Below, piece by piece: positions 10,468-19,182 of a stretch of DNA of 64,000 nt; the first letter of the stretch is position 1; each line of letters begins with the position of its first letter. Location of the stretch: positions 30,011-94,010 of the forward strand of contig MGTT01000027.1 of the NCBI GenBank assembly GCA_001799575.1, read 5' to 3'. The DNA is from Elusimicrobia bacterium GWA2_56_46. GTDB lineage: Bacteria; Elusimicrobiota; Elusimicrobia; Elusimicrobiales; UBA9959. The position numbers and the translations under genes were made by a program. The notes under the pieces were generated by a model. The model was given only the letters and a program-made list of their open reading frames with translations. It ran no database searches and was not told the DNA's origin.

Positions 10468-10663
10468 GCGGGCGCCGCCGGTTTCCCCGGCCGCCCATTT
10501 AGGGGCTTAAATCCGGCAGTCGGAGCGTATCCCTCCGGGACGGTGAGGATGTTTGAGACAAAAAACTTTGCTTTTTTGTCGAGTTCCGGAACCGGCGGAG
10601 ACTGCCGGATTTCTTCCCCATAAGCACCGGTCCCGGGCGGCCGGGGAAACCGGCGGCGCCCGC
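10468..10663. repeat. nested perfect inverted repeat (cruciform-like), 29-bp outer arms
   Basis: Bases 10468-10496 and 10635-10663 are exact 29-bp reverse complements (GCGGGCGCCGCC at the outer tip). Inside them 10509-10521 and 10600-10612 are an exact 13-bp inverted pair (AAATCCGGCAGTC). At the centre GACAAAAAA/TTTTTTGTC flanks CTTTGC near 10556-10580. The whole unit is symmetric and about 196 bp long. It could be a MITE-like element, a strong bidirectional terminator or a structured RNA. No coding potential is seen. Confidence 0.85.
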
Positions 10664-10752
10664 GAACCTTGTTTGACCCACGGGAGACCCCAACCTCAAG
10701 CCTGTTGCCAATAAACACATCATGGTTTTTAGGGGGTCTGCGGAAGTCAGAG

Positions 10753-10774
10753 GAAAGTTGCAACTGCAACTTTC
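10753..10774 (-). repeat. stop-codon-adjacent hairpin (GAAAGTTGC stem)
   Basis: GAAAGTTGC and GCAACTTTC are separated by four bases. Read on the minus strand, the stem follows the TAA of the surface-protein gene at once (TAACCCGAAAGTTGC). It belongs to the hairpin family also seen at 27206, 31591, 51971, 52097, 59424 and 59491. No U-run follows, so it is not a canonical intrinsic terminator. Confidence 0.7.
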
Positions 10775-10777
10775 GGG

Positions 10778-13700
10778 TTAGTCGCAGGCGTGATTCGCGC
10801 CGATGGCGGTGATCAGGCCGTTCGTGATGGTCAGGAGCTTGCATTGCGCCGGGGTTGTGGTGGTCACGGCCACATCGAAGCTGCCGGTGGCCCCGGAAGT
10901 GTAATTGGAATCGATCGTCCCGAATGTCGGCGCCCCGCCGGTGCCCCTCAGAACGGTATTCGCCGCTCCCAAGGCCGTGACATTGATCCCTAAGGCATCA
11001 TTGCCGTATAACACGCCGTTCTGCGTGAAAGTCCCGGCGCCGGTGCCGCCCCTGGCGACCGGCACCGTTCCCGCGGCGGCCGAATTTATCGCGGTAAGGG
11101 CGCTGTTTCCCGCCGCGGCAGTGTTGGCCAGGGAACCGGCGCTGCCGGAAACATCGCCCGTCACATTGCCGGTCAGATTTCCGCTGAAAGCGGCGGCGGT
11201 TATCGTCGCCCCGGAAAAATTGCCAGAGGCGTCCCGCCGGACTATCGTATTGCCGGTATTCGTCTCCACGGCCTGCACCCAGCCCGGCGCCGCGCCGGCG
11301 CCGTTGCCCTGGAGAACATAATTCAGCGTCCCCGCTCCCAGGGCGCTCATAACTCCGGCGGCGGAAAAATAAGGGATGGAACCTGCGGCCGCCGCGCCGA
11401 GGTCGGCCCCGGTGCCGCCGTTGACGGCGGGAAGGATCCCGGTCACGGCGGCGGCCTGATCCAGATTTACGGCGCCGAACGCGGGAGCGCCGAGAGCTCC
11501 GGCCCTCAGCACCTGGTACATCGCCCCGGCGGCGGTCACATTAAGGTCGCCGGTGCCGTTGCCGTAAAGAATACCCTGCGAGAGGAAAGAGGAGACCCCG
11601 GTGCCGCCCCTGTTCACGGGGATAAGCGACCCGTCCCAGGAAGCGTTGGCGCCCCCGCTGCCCACGACTCCGGACGCCGAGATCCTGGCCGTACCGCCAG
11701 TCCTCAACGCCCCCGAGGCGTTTATATCCCCGGTAACGTCTAGTTTATATACCGGCGGCACCTCGCTTCCCAGGCGCGTCCCCGCGGACGTCCCGGTGGA
11801 AAGATATACGTTCCCGGAAACGGTCAGAGCGCTGAGAAGCACCGGCGTGGCGGAACGCTGCACAATGCCTCCGTCCACCACCACATTGCCGGCCACAAAA
11901 ATATCCTCGGAGGCGGAGCCGCCGGAGCCCAGTGAGGGGGCGCCCAGCACAAGGTCGCCTCCTCTGACATTCAGCCTCGACAGGGGATTGGAGGTGCCGA
12001 TGCCCACGTTGCCGCCCGAGTTCGCCACAAGGGCGTCAAGCGCGCTGGCGCGCAGGATCACGGAACCGGAACCGTCGCTGTCCGCGTCCGACTGCACCAC
12101 GGCGTTGGTATTATTGGAAACGGCCCCCACCGAAAGTCCGCCCGGATTGGCGCTGTTCAGGGCGGTGCCGTCGGCGAAAATAATGCCGTAACTCTTGCCC
12201 GGAGAAGAGGAGGTCGAGATCCTTATATTCCCCTCCACCGTAAGGCGGTGATTGGGGTCCAGGATGGCGGTGCCCATGCCGACATTTCCCAGAGAGGAAC
12301 TGATATAGACCGCCGGAGTGGTGGCGCCGACGGGGCTGTTGCCGGTGGAGATAAGCACAACGCTGTTGAAGATGCGGTAGTAGGTGCCGTCCACGGCGGA
12401 CTTGGCGTCGCCTACCACCAGGGCCAGATTGGCGCCCGCCTGGGTCTCAAAATGGGCGGCTTCCGCGCCACCGCGGTAAAAAAAGAGCCGGGAATCGGCG
12501 TTCGTGCCGGCCACGATGTAAGCCGCCGCGTCGTCGCCGGAGAATTCCGGCCTGTTGTCTCCTATCTGGAGATATTTGGCCGCCGGAAAATCAAAATCCA
12601 GCACCCCGGCGCCGAGGCGGTTGGAGACGAGAATGTCGGTCGAGATCGTTACCAGACCCGTGAAAGTATTTTTTCCGGTGAAAGCGTTGTTATCGGCGAC
12701 ATAAGCGGGCAGTCCTTTATCCGAGCCCACGCCGCCGGTCACGGTCAGGCTCCCGTAAATCGTCGTGGAGGAAAGAAAGACCCTGTTCCCGGCCCCGGAG
12801 TTGGCCGTAAAATCGCCGTTGACGCTGACCGCGCCCGAAAAAGCGGCCGTGGCCGCTATTATCCCTTTGTCGGCCCGCACGCTGCCTTTGACGTGGAGCT
12901 TTTCCCTGGGAGTGTTGGTGCCTATGCCGACATTGTAGCTATTGGTCTGCTGAAGGAGAAGATCATACCCGGCCTCGGAACGCACCTCGTTCAAAAGATC
13001 GGTCCAGGTCGAGTAATCGCCTATCGACACTCTTCCGCCCCTGACGCCGGTATTTGAGGCTATATCTCCCGCCGCCTGAAGATTATCCGCCGGAGCGGCC
13101 AGTCCGACTCCTATATTGCCGTTGGAATGCACGCGCAGCCGCTCGGCGCCCCCGCTCATAAGGGCTATCACGTTATCGGTCCGCCCCAGCGAAAGATACT
13201 CGGAGTTGGCGCCTGTTATCCCGCCATCGGGTACGAAGAGGCCCCTTACAGTGACCGAGCCGCCTGTCCGGTCATAGATCCCCTGGCTGCCCACGTAAAG
13301 CGAGCCGTCTATATCCACGGTTCCCAGCGGCGCCGCCAGCGCCCCCGGGCCTATTCCGATCCCGCCGCCGCCGGAAGCGTTCTTTATCCTGAGCCGTTCC
13401 ACTCCTGTAGTTTTGACTATCATTTCCCCGGTGTTGTTCAGATCGGAATCGGCTTCCAGAACGCTGTCCACCGTGCTGGTCACGCCCCCAGTGGCCCCCA
13501 CTCCGGCTGAGTACATGCAGCTGGTGTCGGAAAAACAGATCGCGTCGGAGGGCCCGGTAAAGCGTATTTTTCCGCTTATGGAAAGCCTGTCGCCGGTAAC
13601 GTCCGTGCCCAGGCCGACATTTCCTGTGGAAGTGAGGGTGGCGACGGAGATGCTCGCCCCGTCTTCCAGTTTCTTGGCCGCCAGAGCGTAAGCCACGCTG

Positions 13701-14047
13701 TTGAACGGCTCCCTCGGCGCAAGCACGTCGCTCTCCACCTGCACCTCCAGGTAAAGGGCGCCCGCGTTGGAGAAAACGTCCCCGGGCGGAGTTATGGAAG
13801 CGCTGAAAATACCCTGCGCGGCGGTCACCAGGACTTCGGGGGATGAGAACAGCGGCGTCCCGCCCGAAGGAACATTGTAGATCCTGAAAATGAGATGGAC
13901 GGGGCCGGTGATAGGCGCGTTATCCCTTTCAAGGCGGCCCTGATAATTGAGCGAGCCGGGCACCGACCCGGGCAGGATGTCTCCGGCCAGGACGGAGAGC
14001 CCGGCCAGCACCGGGAGAATAAGAGCCGCGAAAATAATTTTCTTCAT
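10778..14047 (-). CDS. large exported repetitive surface protein (tail-fibre/adhesin-like)
   Basis: The protein has about 1089 aa. I start it at the ATG at 14047 because MKKIIFAALILPVLAGLSVLAG is then a clean signal peptide; the longer frame adds 15 residues before it. The mature N-terminus has the motif SVPGSLNYQGRLERDN and a beta-rich domain (LIFRIYNVPSGGTPLFSS). A long run of beta-prism-like segments follows, with recurring NVGIGT.NPxxxLxVxG and, toward the C-terminus, several copies of xxGGTGxxxFxQGxLYGN. Such segments occur in phage tail fibres and bacterial surface fibres. The tail ends with two Cys (PAQCKLL, ANHACD). Its partner upstream in the same direction is a sorting-domain protein 54 bp away. 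Substrate and attachment are unknown. Confidence 0.8.
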   Translation of the reverse strand: MKKIIFAALILPVLAGLSVLAGDILPGSVPGSLNYQGRLERDNAPITGPVHLIFRIYNVPSGGTPLFSSPEVLVTAAQGIFSASITPPGDVFSNAGALYLEVQVESDVLAPREPFNSVAYALAAKKLEDGASISVATLTSTGNVGLGTDVTGDRLSISGKIRFTGPSDAICFSDTSCMYSAGVGATGGVTSTVDSVLEADSDLNNTGEMIVKTTGVERLRIKNASGGGGIGIGPGALAAPLGTVDIDGSLYVGSQGIYDRTGGSVTVRGLFVPDGGITGANSEYLSLGRTDNVIALMSGGAERLRVHSNGNIGVGLAAPADNLQAAGDIASNTGVRGGRVSIGDYSTWTDLLNEVRSEAGYDLLLQQTNSYNVGIGTNTPREKLHVKGSVRADKGIIAATAAFSGAVSVNGDFTANSGAGNRVFLSSTTIYGSLTVTGGVGSDKGLPAYVADNNAFTGKNTFTGLVTISTDILVSNRLGAGVLDFDFPAAKYLQIGDNRPEFSGDDAAAYIVAGTNADSRLFFYRGGAEAAHFETQAGANLALVVGDAKSAVDGTYYRIFNSVVLISTGNSPVGATTPAVYISSSLGNVGMGTAILDPNHRLTVEGNIRISTSSSPGKSYGIIFADGTALNSANPGGLSVGAVSNNTNAVVQSDADSDGSGSVILRASALDALVANSGGNVGIGTSNPLSRLNVRGGDLVLGAPSLGSGGSASEDIFVAGNVVVDGGIVQRSATPVLLSALTVSGNVYLSTGTSAGTRLGSEVPPVYKLDVTGDINASGALRTGGTARISASGVVGSGGANASWDGSLIPVNRGGTGVSSFLSQGILYGNGTGDLNVTAAGAMYQVLRAGALGAPAFGAVNLDQAAAVTGILPAVNGGTGADLGAAAAGSIPYFSAAGVMSALGAGTLNYVLQGNGAGAAPGWVQAVETNTGNTIVRRDASGNFSGATITAAAFSGNLTGNVTGDVSGSAGSLANTAAAGNSALTAINSAAAGTVPVARGGTGAGTFTQNGVLYGNDALGINVTALGAANTVLRGTGGAPTFGTIDSNYTSGATGSFDVAVTTTTPAQCKLLTITNGLITAIGANHACD

Positions 14048-14101
14048 AGTTTTTTTCTTCGCACGGATCAAAGCGGACAGTCGCCACTCCAATCCTCTGT
14101 T

Positions 14102-14638
14102 TTATCTGACGATCACCAGTTTTCCTTTTTTAGAGCCGCCGCCGCCCTGGTTAAGATAAATATACAGGCCGCTGGCCACCCGGCTGCCGTTATCGGTTCT
14201 GAGATCCCAGCCTATGCTGTCCAGGTTGCTGTTTTTTTCGATGGTGCGCACCAGTTCCCCGGAAACAGTGTAAACGCGCACCGTGGCCTGGAGCGTCAGC
14301 CTGGTGAAAGTCACGCCGTTACAGCCTTTGCTGAGGTTGCAGGGATTGGGATAAACATGCGAAGTATCCACGTTATCCTGGGGCGGCCGCCAGGAATTGA
14401 CCGTGCCCCAGTTGACGGAGTAGCGGGCGCTGCTGAGCGTCCCGTGGCCCAACTGCCCCGTGTTGCCAAAAAGGGAATAAGCCCCCCCGGTCTTGGGCGC
14501 GGTATTGCCGATCGTGGTCTGCTCGCTTATAAGAATGCGGTAAACGGCGGAAGCGGAAACGGCGCCGGCAGCTTTGTAAAATGCGAAAGCGGCGCAACAG
14601 AGGGACGCGAGAACGGCGATATTTTTCCACCTGCGCAT
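14102..14638 (-). CDS. small exported protein with C-terminal FlgD/T9SS-type sorting-like domain
   Basis: This 178-aa protein has an N-terminal hydrophobic segment after MRRWKN and a C-terminal Ig-like domain with the usual landmarks: VYPNPCNLSKGC, VRVYTVSGELVRTIEKN, GWDLRTDNGSRVASGLYIY and the terminal GKLVIVR. That pattern is known from type IX secretion C-terminal domains and FlgD-like folds. Whether this organism has a type IX machine is not shown in the window. The gene is divergent from the GT9 gene across a 65-bp region and lies just upstream of the large fibre-like gene, probably in one transcript. Confidence 0.75.
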   Translation of the reverse strand: MRRWKNIAVLASLCCAAFAFYKAAGAVSASAVYRILISEQTTIGNTAPKTGGAYSLFGNTGQLGHGTLSSARYSVNWGTVNSWRPPQDNVDTSHVYPNPCNLSKGCNGVTFTRLTLQATVRVYTVSGELVRTIEKNSNLDSIGWDLRTDNGSRVASGLYIYLNQGGGGSKKGKLVIVR

Positions 14639-14681
14639 ATTAGCCCTCGGCTTTCAGCCTGACGCCATATATTTTGATAAA

Positions 14682-14690
14682 TGATATAAT
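14682..14690 (+). promoter_or_regulatory. extended -10 promoter before the GT9 gene
   Basis: TGATATAAT is a consensus extended -10 (TGN TATAAT). No convincing -35 is seen, as expected for an extended -10. Transcription would begin near 14697. This places the in-frame ATG at 14674 upstream of the transcript and supports the ATG at 14704 as the true start, with a leader of only a few bases. Confidence 0.6.
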
Positions 14691-14703
14691 TTTTACCGCT
14701 GCC

Positions 14704-16251
14704 ATGGAAACCGCGCCCGGAATACTGGTGATCAGGATGTCGTCCCTGGGCGACATCATATTGACGGCCCCCGTCCTGAGGAACCTCAGGCGCCGGTGGC
14801 CGGACGCCCGCATTACAATGCTGGTCAAGCCCCAGTTCGCCGCGGCCGCGGCCAAAAATCCTTTCGTTTCGGACATTCTCCCTTTCCGCGGCCTGATATC
14901 GGCCGTCGGTGATATAAAGAAAGGCCGTTACGACATCCTCGTGGATCTGCACGCGAACCTGCGCAGCCGTCTGCTTGCTTTTTTTTCCGGCATCGCGCTG
15001 AAAACCCGCTACCGCAAGGATTCCCTGGCCCGCCGCCTTTTCGTGAATTTCCGCGTGCCCAGCCCGGCCCTTGAAAAGCACACGCTGGAACGGTATCTGG
15101 AAGTCCTGGACGCCATAAACGTCCCGGCCGTACACCGGGAACCGCTGATCGGGGACTGGGTCATGGAAGCCGGGCCGCCGGCGCTTAAAAAAGGCCCGAA
15201 GCGCGTGGCGCTGCTGCAGACCGCCTTCCTGGGAGATTCGGTTTTGACCCTGCCGCTGCTGGAAAAAATAAAAAAAGTCCTGCCGGATTCCGAGATCACC
15301 GTGCTGACCCGGCCGGAAACGGCGCAGGTGTTCGCCTCCTCCGGATTGGCGGCGGAAGTCCTCGCCGATGACAAAAAGGTGCCAGGCACCTTTTTTAAAA
15401 ATTTTTTTCGTCTCCTGGCGGAACTCAAAAAACGCCGGTTCGACATCATCATAGTTCCCCACCGGTCGCTGAGAAGCGCGCTGCTGGCGCGCCTGGCCGG
15501 CATTCCCATGCGCATAGGCTTCGACTCAAGCGCCGGCAGTTTCCTGTTCACCCACAAAGTCCCTTTCTCCTGGCTCCTTCACGACTTGGAGCGGAACCTG
15601 ACGCTGGTTCTGCCGCTGGAAGGCGATACCGCCGCTTCTTTCCCCGCCCTGCGGGAAGCGGCCGGGCCGTTAAAGTTTCCCGGTTTGGACGGGAGCATCT
15701 TTATCGGGGCCAATCCCGGCTCGGTCTGGCCGACAAAGCGCTGGCCGAAAGATTACTGGGCGCGCCTGATAACCGAACTGTCGCGCGCCTACGGCACGAA
15801 AGTCCTGCTGGTGGGCGGCAGGAACGAAGTAGAATGGAACGGGGAAATTGAAAAAGCCGCGGCGCCGGGCTCCATTCTTAACCTGACCGGAAAAACCGGC
15901 ATGGAAGATCTTATGGGCCTCATACGGAGGCTCAAGCTCTTCATCACCAACGATTCCGGCCCCATGCACATCGCCGTCGCTTTCGGCGTGCCGGTGGCCG
16001 CGATCTTCGGCCCCACCACGCGCGAGCTGGGTTTTTTCCCCTACGGCGCCGGCAATATAGTCCTGGAAGAACCCCTCGCCTGCCGGCCCTGCGCCCTGCA
16101 CGGTTCGAAAAAATGCCCGCGCGGACATTTTTTATGTATGAGACTGGTGACCCCGGATAAAGTCCTGGCGGCGGCGAAAGACATTTTAGATAAAGAGAAC
16201 ATAAGCGGTAAAGCGCAAAGGGATTCCGGGATTACAAGGAAAATATGCTGA
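14704..16251 (+). CDS. GT9 heptosyltransferase-family protein with a duplicated N-terminal domain
   Basis: The protein has about 515 aa against roughly 340-350 for ordinary GT9 heptosyltransferases. Residues 1-165 form a first GT9 N-terminal Rossmann half (ILVIRMSSLGDIILTAPVL, ITMLVKPQFAAA). A complete second GT9 enzyme follows, beginning VALLQTAFLGDSVLTLPLL and ending with the ADP-heptose half (GANPGSVWPTKRWPKDYW, FITNDSGPMHIAVAFGVP, CRPCALHGSKKCPRGHFLC). Likely role: addition of heptose-like sugars to the LPS core. The start at 14704 is chosen from the promoter position. An exact palindrome lies in the coding region at 15373-15395. The deacetylase gene overlaps its end by 7 bp. Confidence 0.85.
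   Translation: METAPGILVIRMSSLGDIILTAPVLRNLRRRWPDARITMLVKPQFAAAAAKNPFVSDILPFRGLISAVGDIKKGRYDILVDLHANLRSRLLAFFSGIALKTRYRKDSLARRLFVNFRVPSPALEKHTLERYLEVLDAINVPAVHREPLIGDWVMEAGPPALKKGPKRVALLQTAFLGDSVLTLPLLEKIKKVLPDSEITVLTRPETAQVFASSGLAAEVLADDKKVPGTFFKNFFRLLAELKKRRFDIIIVPHRSLRSALLARLAGIPMRIGFDSSAGSFLFTHKVPFSWLLHDLERNLTLVLPLEGDTAASFPALREAAGPLKFPGLDGSIFIGANPGSVWPTKRWPKDYWARLITELSRAYGTKVLLVGGRNEVEWNGEIEKAAAPGSILNLTGKTGMEDLMGLIRRLKLFITNDSGPMHIAVAFGVPVAAIFGPTTRELGFFPYGAGNIVLEEPLACRPCALHGSKKCPRGHFLCMRLVTPDKVLAAAKDILDKENISGKAQRDSGITRKIC
15373..15395. repeat. GGTGCC/GGCACC palindrome inside the GT9 gene
   Basis: AAAAAGGTGCC and GGCACCTTTTT flank a single A, giving 11-bp perfect arms. It is translated in frame as part of DDKKVPGTFFKN, within the second GT9 N-terminal half, and looks like a REP-type palindrome carried in coding sequence. 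A related GCCTGGCACCTTT block appears at 31671-31683 in an intergenic region. Confidence 0.75.
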
Positions 16252-17063
16252 ATGAACTTTTGGCGGTTACCGTTTTTTCGGGCGCGGCTTTGGCCAGCGC
16301 CCGCTGGACCTGGTGGCGCGGCGCGGCCCGCGGCCTGCCGGCGCTGGTCTACCACAAAATAGGAAAGCCTCCGGAGGGTTCGAAGCTGAAAGACCTGTGG
16401 GTCTCCCCGGAAAAATTCCGTTCCCAGGTCGCGTGGCTACTGGCGCACGGATATGTCCCGGTGCTGTTTTCCGAAGTCAGCAAGGCGCAGAAAGGCGGCA
16501 AGCCGCTGCCCGCGAACGCGGTCCTTATAACTTTCGACGACGGCTACGAGAATAACTATACCCACGCCTACAAGATCCTGCGCGAGCTGGGCGCCAAAGG
16601 CAATATCTTCATCGTGTTCAACACGATCGGCAAAGCCAATCTCTGGCATGATCCCGGAACAGAACCCTGGATCAATATGGCCTCCATGAAGATGCTGACG
16701 GAAATGCAGGAAAGCGGCGTGATGGAATTCGGCTCGCACACCATGAGCCATCCGAATCTGGAAAAACTTCCTCTTGAGGACGCGGCCTGGGAACTGACGG
16801 AATCCAAGAAGCAGCTGGAAGCCGCTCTGGGCCGGGAGATGAGCGCTTTCGCGTATCCCTACGGCGCCGGCGCTTACACCCCGGCCATAAGAGCGCTGGC
16901 GCTCAAAGCCGGCTATGTCCTGGATTTCAGTTTCAGGCAGGGCAAGACGCCCTGGCCCTGGAACCGGGAAGCCGGGCCTATAGACCGCCTCTTCATCAAA
17001 GGCGGAGATAATAATCTGGATCTCCGGCTGCAGCTGACAAGGGGAGCGTCCCGGCTGTGGTAA
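16245..17063 (+). CDS. polysaccharide deacetylase (NodB/CE4 family)
   Basis: This 272-aa protein shows the CE4 motifs: LVYHKIG near the N-terminus, ITFDDGYENN (motif 1, catalytic Asp and metal Asp), GSHTMSHPNL (motif 2, the two metal His) and FAYPYGAG (motif 3). CE4 enzymes remove N- or O-acetyl groups from glycans. An N-terminal hydrophobic stretch (LLAVTVFSGAALASA) could be a signal or anchor. Wedged between two GT9 genes with overlaps at both ends, it probably acts on a cell-surface polysaccharide or LPS sugar. Confidence 0.87.
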   Translation: MLNELLAVTVFSGAALASARWTWWRGAARGLPALVYHKIGKPPEGSKLKDLWVSPEKFRSQVAWLLAHGYVPVLFSEVSKAQKGGKPLPANAVLITFDDGYENNYTHAYKILRELGAKGNIFIVFNTIGKANLWHDPGTEPWINMASMKMLTEMQESGVMEFGSHTMSHPNLEKLPLEDAAWELTESKKQLEAALGREMSAFAYPYGAGAYTPAIRALALKAGYVLDFSFRQGKTPWPWNREAGPIDRLFIKGGDNNLDLRLQLTRGASRLW

Positions 17064-18073
17064 AGAAAATACTTCTGATCCAGTTCCGGCAGATCGGAGA
17101 CGTGCTTTTGAGCGCGCCCGCCGCCGAAGTGCTGAAAGCCAACTTCCCGGCGGCGAAGCTGGATTTTCTCACCCAGCCGCCGGCGGATCAGGCACTGGAG
17201 CGCAATCCGGCCATAGACGAAGTGCTGGCTTACTCCAATTCCCATCCGCTTAAATGGCTCCTGGAAATACGCCGGAGGAAATACGATCTTGTAATAGATC
17301 TGATGTCCACCCCCCGCTCCGCCCTGATGACGGCAATGAGCGGCGCGCGGATAAAAGCCGGGCCGGCCTATACCCACTCCTCCTGGGCTTACAACTTTAA
17401 ACTTGAGCTCAAGCCCGGCCAGCGGGAGTACAACCCCTTTTTTAAGATAGACCTGATAGCACAGCTCGGCCTGAAGAATATTTTTTATCCGTATCCCAAA
17501 TGCTATCCGGCGGCCGGAGACCTGGAATGGGCCGCCGCGGTATCCCGTCCCGGACTCCCGGGCGCTCCCCTCATAGCTTTTTCCCCCGCCTCGCGGCGGG
17601 CCACACGCCGCTGGCCGGCGGAACATTACGCCCGCCTGGCCGCCCTTATAACTCAAAGAACAAAAGCCGGCGTCATGGTCTTGTGGGGACCGGGCGAAAA
17701 GAAACTGGCTGAGGACATCGTCCGCGCGGCGGCTTCTACCTCCGTGGTCGTCTCGCCGGAAACCCCCACTCTTTCCAGGCTGTCGGCTCTCCTGAAACAG
17801 GCGGCCCTGCTGGTCTCCAATTGCAACGGTACCAGGCATATCGCGCAGGCTTCCGGCATACCGACGCTGGGGCTCTACGGCTCCAGCCGGCCCGAAAGCT
17901 GGAACCCTCCCGGCGATCCCAGGCACCTGGCCGTCAGGAACGAGGCCCTTGCCTGCCTCGCCTGCCAGAAGAACGACTGCTCCGGGAACATAGAATGCCT
18001 GAAAGGGCTGTCCCCGGAAACAGTATTTGCTAAACTACTCTCTATGGCAAAGGAGTCGGGACTCGCTCTATGA
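17057..18073 (+). CDS. GT9 heptosyltransferase-family glycosyltransferase
   Basis: This 338-aa protein is of normal GT9 length and starts with GTG at 17057, overlapping the deacetylase stop. Motifs are ILLIQFRQIGDVLLSAPAAEVL in two adjoining pieces at the N-terminus, LVIDLMSTPRSALMT, FSPASRRATRRWPAEHYA, LVSNCNGTRHIAQASGIP (in place of the usual NDSGxxHxA) and a Cys-rich end CLACQKNDCSGNIECL. It likely adds a heptose or related sugar to LPS core. Asn-Gly-Thr replaces Asp-Ser-Gly in the sugar-nucleotide loop, so donor specificity may differ. Its stop overlaps the lpxK ATG (ATGA). Confidence 0.86.
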   Translation: MVKKILLIQFRQIGDVLLSAPAAEVLKANFPAAKLDFLTQPPADQALERNPAIDEVLAYSNSHPLKWLLEIRRRKYDLVIDLMSTPRSALMTAMSGARIKAGPAYTHSSWAYNFKLELKPGQREYNPFFKIDLIAQLGLKNIFYPYPKCYPAAGDLEWAAAVSRPGLPGAPLIAFSPASRRATRRWPAEHYARLAALITQRTKAGVMVLWGPGEKKLAEDIVRAAASTSVVVSPETPTLSRLSALLKQAALLVSNCNGTRHIAQASGIPTLGLYGSSRPESWNPPGDPRHLAVRNEALACLACQKNDCSGNIECLKGLSPETVFAKLLSMAKESGLAL

Positions 18074-19170
18074 ACCCGAAAAGGCTCAGGGACCGGTTTA
18101 TAAAGAAGACGGCGGGCCGTCTGTTGTTGCGTTTCCTTTCTTTTATTTACGTGTCAGGCATCACTCTGCGGCGTATGCTGTACGAGGCCGGCCTGCTGAA
18201 AAGTTATAGACTCCCGGTGCCGGTAGTCTGTTTCGGCAACCTTTCCGCCGGCGGCACGGGCAAAACCTCCACCGTAGTCATGGCGGCGATAGAACTGAAG
18301 AAAAACGGCCGCAACCCAGCCGTCCTTATACGCGGTTACAGGCGCAAGGCGCCCCGCAAAAAACTCACTATCCTCGCGGAGGGCGAGCCGTTCTCCGCGG
18401 AAGAGGCCGGGGACGAAGCCCTGATGCTGTTCAAAATGCTGCGCGAGCACGAAATCCCCGTCCTGGTCTCTTCCGACCGCTACCAGTCCGGGCTGGCCGC
18501 CCTGGAAAAATTCAAGAGCGATATCCTGCTGATGGACGACGGCTACCAGTTCTTCCGGCTCCGGCGCGACGTGAACGTGGCTCTTATAAACGCTACCATG
18601 CCTTTCCATAAGGACTCTTTGCTGCCGCTGGGGGATCTCCGGGAAACCCCCGCGGGACTGGACCGGGCGGACGCCATCATTCTCTCCCACTGCGAACACG
18701 CTTCCGGGGACGGAATAGAGGCCCTGAAAGAGGAGATAAAAAAAGTGGCTCCCGCCGCGGCGGTGATAGAAAGCATGCATTCTCCAGACATGTTCCTGGA
18801 CGCTCTTAAAAAGGAAAAGGTCTCGCTTTCCAGGTTCCGCGGCAAAAGCGTGGTGACGCTTTCCGGCATCGGCGATCCGAGGTCTTTCGAAAACACCATC
18901 GTGGATCTCAAGGCGGTTCCGGCGCAGATCTGGCGTTACCCGGATCATCACCAGTTCACGCGGGAAGAACTGCGCGCCATAGAGGAAACACGGGGAGAGC
19001 TGCCGCTCATAACCACCTACAAGGATTTTGTGCGGTTTCCGGCGGACTGGCCCCGGCTCCTCGGAGGCGGAGTGTTCATTCTCTCCGTGAAAATAATCTT
19101 TCTGGGAGACGGACACGAACGGCTAATGGAAACCATAACGCCGCATAAAAACGTAAAAAGCAAAGCGTGA
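18070..19170 (+). CDS. lpxK: tetraacyldisaccharide 4'-kinase
   Basis: LpxK phosphorylates the 4' position of the lipid A disaccharide at the inner membrane. The 366-aa protein has an N-terminal membrane helix, FGNLSAGGTGKTSTVVM (Walker A), AVLIRGYRRK, DILLMDDGYQFFRL (Walker B with DDG), LPLGDLRETPAGL, SGIGDPRSF, PDHHQFTREEL and TYKDFVRFP. All family landmarks are present. It overlaps the preceding GT9 gene by 4 bp. Confidence 0.95.
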   Translation: MNPKRLRDRFIKKTAGRLLLRFLSFIYVSGITLRRMLYEAGLLKSYRLPVPVVCFGNLSAGGTGKTSTVVMAAIELKKNGRNPAVLIRGYRRKAPRKKLTILAEGEPFSAEEAGDEALMLFKMLREHEIPVLVSSDRYQSGLAALEKFKSDILLMDDGYQFFRLRRDVNVALINATMPFHKDSLLPLGDLRETPAGLDRADAIILSHCEHASGDGIEALKEEIKKVAPAAAVIESMHSPDMFLDALKKEKVSLSRFRGKSVVTLSGIGDPRSFENTIVDLKAVPAQIWRYPDHHQFTREELRAIEETRGELPLITTYKDFVRFPADWPRLLGGGVFILSVKIIFLGDGHERLMETITPHKNVKSKA

Positions 19171-19182
19171 AGCGTTTCCGTT

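Noticed and set aside
10259..10844. short minus-strand frames (79, 128 and 74 aa) in the convergent gap
   Set aside because: They run through the 29-bp inverted repeat and lack start signals; the composition is not coding-like.
12248..13057. 269-aa + strand frame inside the surface-protein gene
   Set aside because: It is a shadow of the repetitive minus-strand gene, which has a signal peptide and repeats in its own frame.
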